NCBI GenBank assembly: GCA_021018995.1
Contig: CM037587.1
Location: 59,308,104-59,372,103, forward strand
DNA length: 64,000 nucleotides
Direction: 5' to 3'
Origin: Chloranthus sessilifolius
Lineage: Eukaryota; Streptophyta; Magnoliopsida; Chloranthales; Chloranthaceae
Part shown: in pieces, positions 33,014 through 45,990 of the stretch
How the letters are laid out: every line of letters starts with the position of its first letter
How positions within the stretch are numbered: position 1 is the first letter of the stretch
Program-made: the position numbers and the translations under genes
The notes under the pieces: model-generated
The model's database searches: none
Seen by the model: the letters and a program-made list of their open reading frames with translations, nothing else
What the model was told of the DNA's origin: nothing

Positions 33014-35510
33014 TGTTAATCTTTGAAAAGTATAACTTTTCACCCATTAACATGAGCTTTGATAGACCTATGAGTGGACTAATAAATTCTTGTTGAGTAT
33101 GTCTTGTAGATAGTAGTAAAAGGCAGTCATAGTGCAGAAATCCATCTCTCAGTGCAGTTCAGACCCAACAATGGCCCACTTAGAGTATGCAGCAACAGCA
33201 AAGCAGCTATAAAGGAGTGAAAACAGGATGAAAACAACATGTCGATAGGTTACTGGAACCTATCGATAGGATCTGAAGGCTGAAAAAAGGAAGAAGTCAT
33301 GAGGATGGGAGTATTCCATAGGATCCAGAACCTATCGCGCAATCGAAAACGAAAAGGGAGCATCCTATCGAATGGTGGCCTGAGCTCGAAGAGAACCTAT
33401 CAAGAAGTCTGGAACCTGTCGATAGGAGCTAGAAGCAAACCTATCAAAATTTATTACGCAGATATCAACCTATCGAAAGGATTCTCCAAACTGTCGATCA
33501 CACCTGATGAAGGTTGTGGATGCTGAAGCTCTATTCTCAGGAGCAACCTATCAGAATGTATCGAAAGGATCCTAAATCCTAGCGAAAGGAACAAAAGGCC
33601 TATTGGAATCTACCGAAAGCCTCAAGAACCTATCAAAATCGACTAAAGGACTTCTCAGTTGTGCACACACTGCAAGTTGGTGACCTACTGCATGCAATCC
33701 GAGGCACTCTGGTGATCGACACGAAGTTTCTAGAAGTGCCCTGGGAAACTCTAACCGACCCATGTGCTCTCCCCCAACTCTAACTAACTGTGAGAGCCTT
33801 CTAGAAGGGGAATAAAAGAGAGAATAATAGAATTATTCCAGCTGACCTGTGATTGGCGAGAAAAATAGATCTAAGGCTGAAGGGGAGAGCTATATAAGGA
33901 GAGAAGCTGCCTGCAATGAATTGAGATTAAATCCAGAGTTCAAATCTTGCAAGTGAGGGGAATATTTAGTGAAATTGGAAATAGAAAATGGAAAGAAGCA
34001 GCTTGGAGTTTGGTCTTGCTGTAATTAGATTGAGCTGACAGTGTCAGAAAGAATTCAGAGTGCATCAATCCCTCATCTGGCTATAAGCACAGCTGCAGGG
34101 TAAAAGAATCTTATCCAAGTCAGAGATTTAGATTGATCTTAAGGCTATGATCTGTCCACTTCAATGGTCACAGATCATCTAATAAATTCACCCCCATCTC
34201 AGGCATCAGAACATTATAATCACTACAAATGCTGCAATGTCAGGCCACAGACACAGGCAATGGCAGGAACATCAGGTCTAGGGAGATCAAATGGTATCTA
34301 AGAGGTCTACCAGTTAAGTGGGTGAGCTATTACCATCTACACAAATCCGATCGAGCACCAAATGAAACCAGATGAACTATGGATCTAATTAAAACAATAA
34401 AATCAGCATTGCATTGAAATAAACTCACTATACAATGAAATGCTCTCAGATTTGTAGTCTGTGCATTATCTGACCCTCAATAACACTCTCAACTCTCTCC
34501 AATTATAGATCCATCCTCACTCCTTGCTACTTCAAATAATTAGCCAACCATAGTTGGGCAAAAAGGAAGAATAGGAAATTTCGATGCAAGCTCTGATCTT
34601 GAGAATTGGTCCCCCCTCTTATATAGCTCTCCCCTTCAGCCCCAGATCTATTTTTCTCGCCAATCACAACTCAGCTGGAATAATTCTGTTATTCCCTCTT
34701 TTATTTCCCTTCTAGAAGGCTCTCTTAGTTAGTTAGAGTTGGGGGAGAGCACGTGGGTCGGTTAGGATTTCCCAGGGCACTTCTAAAAACTTCGTGCCGG
34801 TCACAAGAGTGCCTCAGATTGCGTGCAGCAGGTCACCAACTTGCAGTGTGTGCACAATAGCTTTTCTGAGAAGTCCTTCAGTTGATTTCGATAGGTTCTT
34901 CAGGCTTTCGATAGGTTCCAATAGGCCCTTTGTTCCTTTCGATAGGATTCAGGATCCTTTCGATAGGTTCCGATAGGTTGCTCCTGAGAATAGAGCTCCA
35001 GCATCCACAGCCTTCATCTGGTGTGATCGACAGGGTGGGGAAACCTTTCGATAGTTTAATCTCTGCGTAACAAATTTTGATAGGTTTGCTTCTAGCTCCT
35101 ATCGACAGGTTCCAGACTTCTCAATAGGTTCTCTTCTAGCTCAGGCAGCCATTCAATAGGATGCTCCCTTTTCATTTTTGACTGCGCGATAGGTTCTGGA
35201 TCCTATCAAATACTCCCATCCTCACGACTTCTTCCTTTTTTTAGCCTTCAGATCCTATCGACAGGTTCCAGTAAACACTCGACAGGTTGTTTTCAGCCTG
35301 TTTTCACTCCTTTAAAGCTGCTTTGCTGTTGCTGCATGCTCTAAGTGGGCTATTGTTGGGTCTGAACTGCACTGAGAGATGGATTTCTGCACTATGACTG
35401 CCTTTTACTGCTATCTATAAGACATACTCCACAAGCATTTATTAGTTCACTCATAGGTCTATCAAAGCTCATGTTAAGGGGTGAAAAGTGGTACTTTTCA
35501 GAGATTAACA
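33014..35510. repeat. Large inverted repeat of two opposed G LTRs (copy II)
   Basis: Arms are 33014-33905 and 34617-35510, with a loop of about 710 bp. The left arm starts with a full TGTTAATC. TATA boxes lie at 33890 (plus) and about 34622 (minus). CCTATCGATAGG is at 33259-33270. Compared with copy I, about 16 bp (TCTGGCAGCTTCCCTC) are missing at the loop/right-arm border. Confidence 0.9.
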
Positions 35511-35523
35511 CACCCCCAAACCT
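35511..35523 (-). other. Polypurine tract of G (copy II)
   Basis: Minus strand AGGTTTGGGGGTG before the LTR start. Confidence 0.8.
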
Positions 35524-37328
35524 AAGCTTTGCAAGTCCCTGAGCAAAGAAAGAATAAAGAAAACTAAAATGCCACTTTTGTAGGGAGCACAGATGCATTT
35601 AGCACATGCATCAAACCTTTTGAAGCCCTAGGTGATCCCTAGTGGAGGAGTGAAGTCTCCTGAGGGTTTTCAGTGAAGGTACCCCTAAACTTCTCCAATA
35701 AAATCAATTAACACTAATGCAACTTGCTAAAACAGAGTTCAAGTAAAATAAAATAAACTCCACACCATGTCCATTCAGTTTTAGAGGATTTTCAGCAGAA
35801 AAATCATCAGTTCAAAACTGAAATTCTGTTGTAATTCCTTCATTATCAATCAGCTCATGTCAAGGCATTATGCCTAAAAATGAATGCAGAGTTTACCCTT
35901 CATTTAAGAATTTTGTTTTGATAATGCCCCAAACAAATTAGAATTCAGACCCAAGTCTTACCAAGGCTGTTCACTCACAACAAAAGTAGAAGGGTGCATC
36001 ATTTCTCACAGGTCAAGAGCAGTTACAGCCCTCAAATAGGACTGCAAGCATGAGCATAGGCATTGCTCTAATTTCTGAAATTTTTTAGTCCTCTTCACCA
36101 TAGATCAAACAAATCCTTGTCTCCACCTGACAGCTCAATCCATTTCAGATTAGTAAGGTCTTTTTATTGGGTTGTAATGTGGCTTATGGGTGAAATTTGT
36201 AAAAGAATAAAAGGGGCAAAAAGGATTCAAATTGAGAAATCAATAAAGGTAAGGAGGTGGTCTAGACAACACATTCTTCATTTCAGCAAAATTCCATCTA
36301 CTTCTTGAATTTTCAGATTTGAAGTGATCAGTTTCTTATCCTCATTTCAATCTTTCAATGAAATGACTTCTCTTTCTCATTCATTTTCTTTGATTTTCTG
36401 TTTTTACTTTTCTTTTTGTATGTTTTTTTTTTGTTTTTCTCTCCATTTTTTCTTTTTATGGGCTGGAATGCCACAATACCATCAAATGTGCTTCCTTCTC
36501 TTTCAACCAAATTTTAAACCTTGCTCCTCTAGCCTCACTTCTCCTCCTTTTTCCTGATTTCTCAAATTGAGAGTGAACTGAAATAGGTCAAGGGGTTTTG
36601 GGTTCAAATTTTCTAATTTTTATTAAAGAAAAGTTGGGATTTTAAAGGTTCAAATGGTGTGTATCAAGGGCAGTTCAAAGGTGGGAAAATTTTAGGCTCA
36701 AACTGTCCAAGGGATGGCCTTACTTCATGTCCTCAATGTCATGAATACTGTCAAGCTGTTTCAACTTGGATTTGCCTAACTTCTAGTGAGCAAAACTAGA
36801 TCCCATCAGTCCTTAGAGCGGAAAAGATTGTCAAGACACTCTTCAAGAAATTTTTATTTTTTTTAGGCCCAAATCTCACTAGGTATGGTCTTCCATCAAA
36901 TTTCTGGGAGATATCCTCACAATTTTCTCTCATTTCAGGTTTACTAAACATCAATTTTTGAAAATTCTTGACATTTGCTTCATGAAAAATGTTAAAATTA
37001 CAACTCATTTCAGTTTCAAAAAGTTTTTAATTTCCTCTTTTTCCAAAAATCAGGTGGGAAATTACTTCATTTTCAAAAACTTTTTTTTTTTCAACATTGT
37101 TGCACTAGCATTAACTCATTTCATTGGCACACCTGCCATACCCCAAACTAAAATTAAACAGTTTCCTCACTGTTCAGAGAGCATGGTAACCATGAAAAGG
37201 GTAGATGAAGAAATAGATGCACAATAAGCACAAAGAAAGACATAGTACAGAAAAGAAACTATGATTAAGAGCTAACATATGTACATGGTCTAAATCATTA
37301 AGGGAAAACAAACAAAAATAGTCTATAT
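35524..37328 (-). other. 3' noncoding region of G (copy II)
   Basis: Same as 2531-4321 with minor changes, for example a small insertion near 36420. No gene. Confidence 0.75.
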
Positions 37329-37539
37329 TTATTTACAAGCATCATTAAGCCAATCATACAAGTCTGCTAAAATTTTCAAATCCTCCTTGGACAAAGGAGC
37401 TTTTCCTTCAGGTTGGGACTTCTGGGTGGACTACTTGGGGGCCTCCTCAGACTGGGCAGCAGATTTCTTAGTTTTCTTGGCAGAAGCAGTAGCAGAGTTA
37501 GAATCAGAATCAGAACGGAAAAGGATAGTAGGATCTAGG
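37329..37539 (-). pseudogene. C-terminal tail of G extra ORF (copy II)
   Basis: Same as 4322-4532 but with a stop. GACTACTTGGG here against GACTGCTTGGG in copy I means CAG became TAG on the minus strand. The A2 LTR follows at 37540. Confidence 0.65.
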
Positions 37540-39320
37540 TGTTGAGAACTGGAAAATGCCACTTTCCACCCCTTAACCTAAGTCTTGATAGACCTTTGAG
37601 AGTACTAAATAAGTGTTTTTAGCATTTGTTTTATAGCTAACAATAAAGGCAGGCTTAACCCTGAAAGCAGGTTAAAAGTGCCAAAAAGATGATGACTCAT
37701 GCTAATCTAGTGGAAGAAGGAGAAGGGACAACCTCACTGGCTGTCAAAATGCCTAAACTAAACAGGGCAAAGGCCTGGTTTCAACCTGGAAAGAGGTTTG
37801 GAGCTATTCAAACAAAAGAATGCATTACAGAATGCTTTTCGAAAGGATTCCTGAACTATTCGAAAAGAACCTGAACTTTACGAAAAGAACTAAACGCTCC
37901 AGGCTTAGTTTTCGAAGAGCACCTGAACTATTCAAAAAGATTCCTAACCTATTCGAAAAGAAGAGACCTCCTTGCGAACAACACCAGAACTGTGCGAAAA
38001 GAGCTTCAGAAGTCACATTACCTTGCGAAAAGTTCTCCAAACTGTACGAAATGGTATTCTGAAGACTCCCAGCATCTGTAAGGGCAATTCAGTAATCTCT
38101 GCACGCACCCCAATGCATTTAAAAACCCAGGGACATTTCGGAAGATTCTGAGCACGAACCAAAGGCATATTCTACTCCATGTGAAGACCCAAAGATGAAA
38201 TTACTTGGCGGGAACTTCTAAAAGCTCAAACAGATTTTTGAATTACATAACAGAATTGATGCTTCACACCGATTGGTGAACTGCATCAAGCATTGGCCAA
38301 AATAGACCTGGATCCTTGTGCTCGACTCCTATTGGTTAATACAGATCTAACCAATTCTGATTGGTTGATACACATCTGAGCTGGACTTGGGGAAAACTAT
38401 AAATAGACGAACCATTTGCCCAATTTGGGTATCCAGATTTTGAGTTTCATTTTTGCTGCCCCATTTCCAATTCAGATAGCTTGTCTGGAACCTCTATAAT
38501 AGCCTAGCTTTTATTTGTAACTGAGAACTGTGAGATACTTATGTAATTCAAGTGAGAATTGTATTCAAGACTACAAATCCGAGAGTCGTTAAGTCAGGTT
38601 TCGCAATTGTAATGGTGAATTTGAAAAGGTTGCTTTCAACAGTACGTTCTCAATCAGATTCATGTTGAGGGTTCCTTGTGATCTCCTTACTCATTAGATT
38701 CCTTTAGATTTACTATTTTTTAAAGCAATTTCCCTTATTTCATTATCCCTGTGAGAATCTGCGTTTGTAACCTAATTTCTTACAGCATTTGTAGTGGTGC
38801 TCATGTTCTGAATCAAGGATTCGGATTGAAGACTATTGGATGATCTGTGTCCATTGAAGTGGACAGACCATAGCCATAAGTTCAACTCAATTCTAATCCT
38901 TGAATTGGATTACTTTCTCTTACATTTGTCCTGGTAGCCAGATGAAGATTTGATACTGTCTCATCTGTTTTATACTAATTCTCATTCTGCAATCAAGTAC
39001 CAAGTCGAAGTTAGATATTATTTCTCCATTCTTATTAATTTGCATCAAATTCCCCCAACTCGGATCTGGATCATTTAGTTTAATTTTTACTTTTGTCATT
39101 TAGTTAATGTGACAAATTCAACCTCCCATTTTATGTGCATTGTAGATAGGATCAGAGGTCAGATCTGGTAGCTCAGATCTGGAGGTTTATCGTGCATTTT
39201 AAATCAATTCCCTGTGGACGATCTTTTACTCACTTACATTTAGAACTTGCTACAATTGGCCCTGATCTTGCAGGCTAATTAACTCTCTCTGTGCTGATAT
39301 TTTTTTTATTATTCTTTTTA
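37540..39320 (+). repeat. 5' LTR of A2, first part
   Basis: Begins TGTTGAGAACTGG. The TTCGAA motif cluster spans about 37837-38050 and the TATA box CTATAAATAG is at 38397-38406. It is interrupted at TTTTA by element C and resumes at 52166. Confidence 0.9.
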
Positions 39321-41888
39321 TGTGACAGCCCGGATTTCGGCACCCCGAAACCCGCGCCATCAGCACGATCATCTTGACCGTGCCCCTCAACTATGCACGG
39401 AACACTGGTATATCAAGCATAAAATAAATAAGAACAACTTGCGGAATTTAAATCTACATAAAAACACTTCTCAAAAGACAGTTCTACCCTCATGCTTCTG
39501 CATGAAGGGAGAACCGATCCGAACCATCGATGATAACTATCATCATGGATGGTTCGCCCAAAAGAATACTCTGATATCCACATACACAAGGTTTAATCAA
39601 AAACCAGGCTTGACATACCAAGCCGTACAATCTCCAACTAAAACTCCTCAAAGTTGCACAGCAGAGTCCTCTAGAAGAAGTCCTCTGGAGGTGGCTCTAA
39701 CTCCTCGCCGGCCGCAAGGTCCGACTCACCGGTCGGCGTCTCCCCAAGCCTCGGCAATTGCTAGTAGTGGACTGCGGACGTATAGTCTATAGGGTGAGCT
39801 ACATCCTAGCTCAATAGGGAAATGTAACACGATTGAACATATAAAATATAACTCACATGTATTCTATGATATGCATGCATGATGTGTCTATGCATTTGTT
39901 GATGAAAAACAAGTTAAAATGCTTCAATTATCGTAGATTTCTTATGTCTTTTAGTTAATCATGAATGACGCCAGAAGGCCTAAAGAAAACTTAAACTTCA
40001 ACTTAAATAATCCCCGAGCAATATAGCATCGAGCCCCGAGATACCCTTCATCGTCATCTATATAGACAGCTTTTAAATGTATTCTGGGAATACCAATAGT
40101 ACCCAAGCCCTTTCCCGGGATTGGTGGCGGGTTTCACATCTCATCAACACCTGGTGTGCTTACTCAGACGGATAAGCCTCCGTCGCCCTGGATTAGCCGT
40201 CGGCCAGATCGGTCACGGATATCCCGCCGTCATATCAAACCTCAAATAACAAAAATATCGGTGCCTTACATATAGTTATTCACCTGTAATTGTGCTATCT
40301 TATATCGCTTAGGCCTCATCAAGCATGATTCAATCATGGATACATCCACAGGATGTATCCGTTCACTTGCATCACACCTGATGCCTTTACTTCTTCACTT
40401 CATCATCCCCTGGGGATGGTCCATTTAAGATCTCTTATGAACGTCACACACACACACTTTTCATAATCATTGAGTAGTAAAACATTTGAATTGAATTGAT
40501 ATCATTACATACATGCACTTGTAAAATAAAGTACATGTTCAGGGTGTTCCTACCTCAAGTCTTTAGATCAATGCATCAAGGTCCCGCGTGGCTCCTTGTG
40601 CACTCGTTCTCACGCACTCACCTATGGTACCATATAACATGTGAAACACATCACAAAGGATGCTATAGAGAAGGTATAAGATCCCCAAGAATCTTAAAGT
40701 CAAACCAAAAGTCAACATAGTTTACTACGATTTCGAACTCCAAAATCGATTAATCGAATCGATTCGATTAATCGATTTCCAAAATCGATTAATCGAAAGT
40801 CAATATCGATTAATCAAGCAATTTCGATTAATCGAAATTCTCCTTTTCGCAAAGTCCATTCTCGCTCGAATAAATAATTGTCATTCGATTAATCGAATCC
40901 AATTTCGATTAATCGAAATTCTTCTTTTCGCAAAGTAAATTTCTTTATTCGAGCAATAATGAGCTTTCATTCGATTAATCGAATCCAAATTGGAATAACC
41001 GAAATCCTTCTTTTCGCAAAGCAGACCCTTATTTCGAATAGTCGATTTTCACAAGTTGATTAATCGATTCCAAATCGATTAATCGAAACCAAAATCGATT
41101 AATCGAAATCCCATTTCGATTAGTCGATTTTTCCTTAAGTTATTTCCTCCAACCCCCGGGTCCATCGGAGGTGCTCGACGATTAATCGATTCTCAAATCG
41201 ATTAATCGAAATCAAAGTCGATTAATCGAAATTCAATTCGATTAATCAAATCGGTCCTCTGACTCTTCAACTTCACGCCAATTTCGATTAATCGACCAAT
41301 TTCGATTAATCGAAATTGTCGATTCAAGCTGTTCTTCCCAATCTTTTTCCATACTTTTTCTTCTATCTTTCTAAGCCATTATCCTATGATTTAACCCACA
41401 TTTTACTGCAACTTAACCCCTATAATCTATGCATCTTATTTACAAAAAATTTACCTTGGATAGACCTCAAGTTGAGTTCTATCAATGGTTGGAAGGCTAG
41501 GGTTTCTAGCTTTGGTTCTAACGGATCCCTTGCGTCGAATCCGGCCTCTTTAATGCTTGACTCCCTCTTCCAAACAGTTGCAATAACTCCTCTCTTACTC
41601 CTCTCTCTTTCTCTCTCTTCTTTACTTCTCTCAACCACCAAAACATGAAAGTTAGGGTTTTCAACCCTTTTTATCTTATCTCTTTTTCTCGGCGTGGAGC
41701 ACATACACACTCATCAGTGTATGTAACTCTACAACTCCTCTATCTCTCCACTCTTCTACACTGATTCACACATCACTTCTGCTCATCTCACCTTAAGTTC
41801 ATCAATGAACTATCTCATGGTCAAACCTAAGACCAATCGGGCACGGATCCCGAGGTCATAGTTCAATGTGATTTTTCGGGCTATTACA
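39321..41888 (-). repeat. 3' LTR of C
   Basis: 2,568 bp. Nearly identical to 49531-52160 apart from many small indels. Contains about 20 TCGATTAATCGA motifs (40735-41325). Confidence 0.95.
40735..41325 (-). promoter_or_regulatory. TTTCGATTAATCGAAA palindrome cluster in 3' LTR of C
   Basis: About 20 copies of the TCGATTAATCGA palindrome or close variants, extended in several cases to TTTCGATTAATCGAAA, interspersed with CTTTTCGCAAAG. Confidence 0.9.
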
Positions 41889-41901
41889 TCCTCCCCACCT
41901 T
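41889..41901 (-). other. Polypurine tract of C
   Basis: Minus strand AAGGTGGGGAGGA before TGTAATAGCCC. It is preceded by TTTTCGAGGACGAAAATTCCC, a Tekay hallmark. Confidence 0.85.
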
Positions 41902-42293
41902 GGGAATTTTCGTCCTCGAAAATCACCCAAAGGTGTGGTGGTGTACCCTCCCTCCCCCCCCCCCCCGCACACTTGGAGGTGAGGTGGTTCATTTGACTCA
42001 TACGTATTTAAGTCTCCACACATTCACACAACACAAACATGGAAGTAAAATCTAACAAAATTGAACAATTTATATAAAAAGTTTAATTTGTATTAAGGAT
42101 TGAATATTTTGTTACAATGCCAATAAGTTACGTACAAGAAAAGTATGTATAAATCAAAATGCAAAATACATAGACGACTCAAACAGTCTCCTCGCCAGGC
42201 TGATCTGGTGCCGAGCAGTCAGGCATGGGGTGGCGGCTGGTGGCGGATGTGGATGTGGAGGAACCGTCCGTGGTGGGATGGAAGACGGGTCCT
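41902..42293 (-). other. Spacer between C extra ORF and 3' LTR
   Basis: This contains a run of about 13 C (41955-41967) and no clear gene. A C-terminal remnant of the extra ORF may reach in to about 42180. Confidence 0.5.
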
Positions 42294-43662
42294 CTATGGA
42301 AGGCGGTGCGTCCGTCCCCATTCTTCTTCATATCCATGTAGGTGTGGGGTAGATGAATCGAGGGTGTGAAACATGAGGAAATCAATCCTCCTGTTCTTCC
42401 TCTCGTTATTCTCTTTCATTCTGGCCAACACGTCCTCTGTGGTAGGACCGGATGGAGCAGGGCCCCAGCGGAAGGATGAGGTGGGTGGCGCGGGCGCGGA
42501 GTGTGGAGGTGGTGTCGGCGTGGTGTGGTGTGGAGGGAACCCTCTCCACAGATGGCTCTGGGTAGTGGTGTGCCCCACCCTCAAGTGGGTCCCTGGCCGA
42601 GGTGGTGGGGGTGGTGGCGGCACTGCTGCCGCCGCTTGGGGTCACAAGGAGCGGGACCCGGAGCTGGTAGGGTCCGCTTCAAAAGGTTGTAGCTACGGGT
42701 CCATGAAGACTTTGTGAACGTCTTCACGCGATCCGTAGCCCTCACCTCGTGAGGAGAAATAGTGTAGGAGGGCTCGCCAGAGTAGCACTCCAACATGCTC
42801 GAGATGAGCCGAGCATACGGCATCTTCTCCTTGGGCCGCATGTTGCCCTTCATCAGCTTACTCTTGATGTACCGCATCCCCTCAAGGATGACCATGGTAG
42901 CATCAAACCATCGGCCACAGAAGGCCGCGTAAAGTGCATGTTGCACTTTATCCACGCGCTCCGTGTCGTGGCGCATCGGGTAAAGGTTGCATTTTATTAT
43001 GGAGTCGAGCATCCACATGTAGGGTGGAAGGTCGACCCTCTTGATGGACGTGCCCGACCCCTTCTTCCCGTTGGTCATGCGAGTCATGACCTCTTCAAAA
43101 CGGGGTTCCTTTTCAAAGGGTGGGAATAGGGTAGTCTCGGGAGTAAAGTCGAGGTAGCATTCAAGCACCTCATGTATGTGTCGACGAGTGATCGTATAGA
43201 GACGACCCTCGATCTTGGTTATAATACAATCGTCGCTAGGGCCATTGGTTAGCCCTTGGTAGAACAACCTCACCAATCTAGGGTAATAGGAACCCCGGAT
43301 TGGTTTGAGAAGGTTGCCGAGTCCGGCACTGGTTAGGTAGTTCTGAGCCCATTGGGTCTCGCCCGGTAAATCGGGATTTGTGAATAGGGTAGGGTCGATG
43401 GTGTATTCGACCTCAAAGGTCTTGGCAGCCCACCACTGCTTGGTAGCCCCACGTTGGTGGGTGGTGGTGGCATGGGGGTGGATCCGCGGGAAGACTCGCG
43501 CGTAGATGCGCCCGTCGAACCGGAGGTGGTCTCCGATTCCGACGGTGATGGAGTCCTCACCGGCGATGGGGTAGGTGGTGGTGGTGCGGCGTTCTTACGC
43601 CTAACCGGTAGCTTGGAGGTTGCCTTCTTCGAAGACAAACGTGTTTTGGGCGGCATTTTCAC
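42294..43662 (-). pseudogene. Extra ORF of C, 'putative plant transposon protein' type, frameshifted
   Basis: The start is MPPKTRLSSKKATSKLPVRR at about 43656 (ATG ATG context), a basic N-terminus followed by a Pro/Ser-rich stretch. After a frameshift near 43440 the conserved domain runs: TFEVEYTIDPTLF, GLGNLLKPIRGSYYPRLVRL, FYQGLTNG, ITKIEGRLYTITRRHIHEVL, VDLPPYMWMLDSIIKCNLYP, ALYAAFCGRWFDATMVILEG, MPYARLISSMLECYSGE. A further frameshift near 42600 leads to a Pro-rich segment and a basic/acidic helix (ARMKENNERKNRRIDFLMFH). The same blocks occur in A2 and D. Downstream of pol, with its own TATA and telo-box. Confidence 0.8.
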
Positions 43663-43707
43663 TAAACTAGAGTTTATCTACTTCAATCGAAAGAAAAAGT
43701 TTGATTC

Positions 43708-43715
43708 TAGGGTTT
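43708..43715 (-). promoter_or_regulatory. Telo-box upstream of C extra ORF
   Basis: Minus strand AAACCCTA(G), about 50 bp before the ATG. Confidence 0.6.
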
Positions 43716-43869
43716 ACCATGGTTTTCAAAGGTGAATACGGTAGATTGCGGGTGCGAATCGTCGAAAAATCGAACCCTAGACCGGTCGGATAGTTGGAGA
43801 AGAAGAAGGAAGTCAAACGCCCAAAGTCCTAAGCTCAAATGATTTCGAATGGGGAATGAAATCCCAAAC

Positions 43870-43880
43870 TTATATATATA
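43870..43880 (-). promoter_or_regulatory. TATA box between palindrome cluster and C extra ORF
   Basis: CTATATATATAAG on the minus strand, directly downstream of the TCGATTAATCGA cluster and about 215 bp before the ATG. Confidence 0.65.
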
Positions 43881-43887
43881 GGCCTCG

Positions 43888-44460
43888 GCTCGATTAATCG
43901 AAATTCCATTTCGATTAATCGAAATTTAAAACTAGGTTAAGCCGCTTAAAATCGATTAATCGATTTCCCAAATCGATTAATCGAAAGTCAAATTCGATTA
44001 ATCGAAAATATTTCGATTAATCGGAATCGTGTCTGTTTAAAACTTCAAATTTTTAAGCTCACTGGCGCTTGCCACCGACATCAAATCCATTTCGATTAAT
44101 CAAATCGGCTACAACTTCAACTTTTCTAAACTTTCTTAAGTATTCGACATCGAATCCATTTCGATTAATCGAAATTCAAAAATCAGTTCGATTAATCGAA
44201 ATTGTCCATTTGACTCTAACATCTCTCAAGTCCTCTAAGTAACTCGATTAATCGAAAATCCAATTCGATTAATCGAATTACAAAATCGATTAATCGAAAT
44301 TCCATTTCGATCAATCGAAACTCTATTTCTATGTATATTCTAACTCAAATTTTTCATTTCCTGTCACTGGCACACGCCAGTCGACTAATCGAACAAAATC
44401 GATTAATCGAAATTCCAAATCGATTAATCGATTTGAAATTCGATTAATCGGTTTTGCCCT
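43888..44460 (-). promoter_or_regulatory. TTTCGATTAATCGAAA palindrome cluster upstream of C extra ORF
   Basis: About 17 copies of TCGATTAATCGA or close variants in 570 bp. The same motif fills the LTR. It lies between the chromodomain and the extra ORF, where no LTR sequence is present. Confidence 0.9.
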
Positions 44461-44595
44461 ATTTCTACAAAATTTCAATCTTTTTCTTTCTTTGACTATT
44501 TTTTGACAATTTATGACAGATTGGATCAAAATTTCCATTGAATTTTTAAGTATAGTGGAAATTTCACAAACGTGGTTGCGGTTTACATCGAATTC

Positions 44596-45990
44596 TCACG
44601 TTGTTGGAAACAAGGCCGGATATTGTTCTTTCACATCGGCCTCTCGTTCCCAAGTAGCCTCTTCTTTTGGATGATTGTTCCACCGAACAAGCACTAAGGG
44701 AATCACTTTAGTGCGCAGTACTTGCTCTTTTCGATCCAGAATCTCCACTGGTTCCTCTATCATGCTCATGTCCTCACACATCTCTATAGGTTGCTTTCCT
44801 AACACATGAGACGGATCATTCACGTACTTTCTGAGCATCGATATGTGGAAGACATTATGTACTCGATCAAATAGCGGTGGTAAACTAATGCGATATGCAA
44901 CTTCACCTACTCTTCCCAAAATTTCAAATGGCCCAACATATCGTGGACATAACTTCCTCTCTTGCCAAATCTCATTACACCTTCATAGGTGACACCTTCA
45001 CAAACACATGCTCGCCCACCTTGTAATCAACACTAGTCCGCTTCACATCGGTAACTTTTCTGCTTCTACTCAGGCCGCCTTCAACCTTTCTCTGATAATT
45101 CGGACAACGGTGGCGTTGTCTTCAAGCAGTTTCGGTCCTAATACAAATTTCTCACCTGTTTCCTCCCAATTCAGAGGTGACTTGCATCGTCCATCTACAG
45201 AGCTTCATACGTGCCATGCCAATGCTCGTTTGAAAATCATTGTTATATGCGAACTCGAGCATCGGTAGATACTCATCCCAAAGATCCTTGCATATCAAGC
45301 ATGCAAGCTCGAGCATGTCTTCTATCACTTGATTCACCCGCTCTGTCGCCCCATCGGTTTGAGGATGGATTTGAACTAAAGTCTAATCGTGTTCCCATTC
45401 CTTCTTGAAATTTCTTCCAAAACTTGGGCGTATATAGTGGATCACGATGCGAAACTATCTTGCTTGGAATCCATGTAATCTTACAATCTCCTTCATGTAT
45501 AAATTCTTGATCTTCTGCGGTATATGTAGTATATATGGCAAAAGTCTGTTGATTTGGTCAATCGGTCTCTGACGACCCAAATGGCATTGTGTCTCTTAGC
45601 GATGCAGGTAATCCAACAATGAAATCCATTGAGATCGATTCCACTTCCATTACGGTATTGGTAAAGGTTGCAATAGTCCGGGGATGTCTATGATCAACCT
45701 TCACTTCGACAAGTCAAACATCGTGACACATACTACGTCTTGTTTGATCCTCTCCACGATAATTCTTTTTCAAATCTTGGTACATTTTGGTGCTACCGGG
45801 GTGGATAGCATAATTTGACTTATGAGCTTCATCAAGAATTGTTCGTCTTAGATCGGCATTGTCCGGATGCATAGACGGCCTTTAAACAACAAAGAACCAT
45901 CTTCTTTTTACGAAGTCCGACGATGCCTTCATTCACGTCTTGATAAATCTTCGTTAATGTCGGATCCTTCATCATAGATCGTGGATATGC
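44596..45990 (-). pseudogene. Integrase C-terminus and chromodomain (C)
   Basis: The open end (44919-44596) reads GRVGEVAYRISLPPLFDRVH, VFHISMLRKYV, then the chromodomain core VLVRWNNHPKEEATWEREAD, which targets integration to chromatin in chromoviruses. Upstream is decayed integrase, for example WDEYLPMLEFAYNNDFQTSI near 45240. Many frameshifts. Confidence 0.85.

Noticed and set aside
39322-39792. 156-codon plus-strand ORF at the start of C LTR
   Set aside because: The frame is not preserved in the other LTR because of small indels, and it runs against the element's coding strand.
40735-41325. Regular short palindromes as a CRISPR-like array
   Set aside because: The context is a plant LTR, spacing is irregular, the repeats are only 12-16 bp and spacers are similar to each other.
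42373-42717. Plus-strand Gly-rich ORF over the C extra ORF (also 42749-43129)
   Set aside because: Antisense shadow of the Pro-rich part of the real minus-strand gene.
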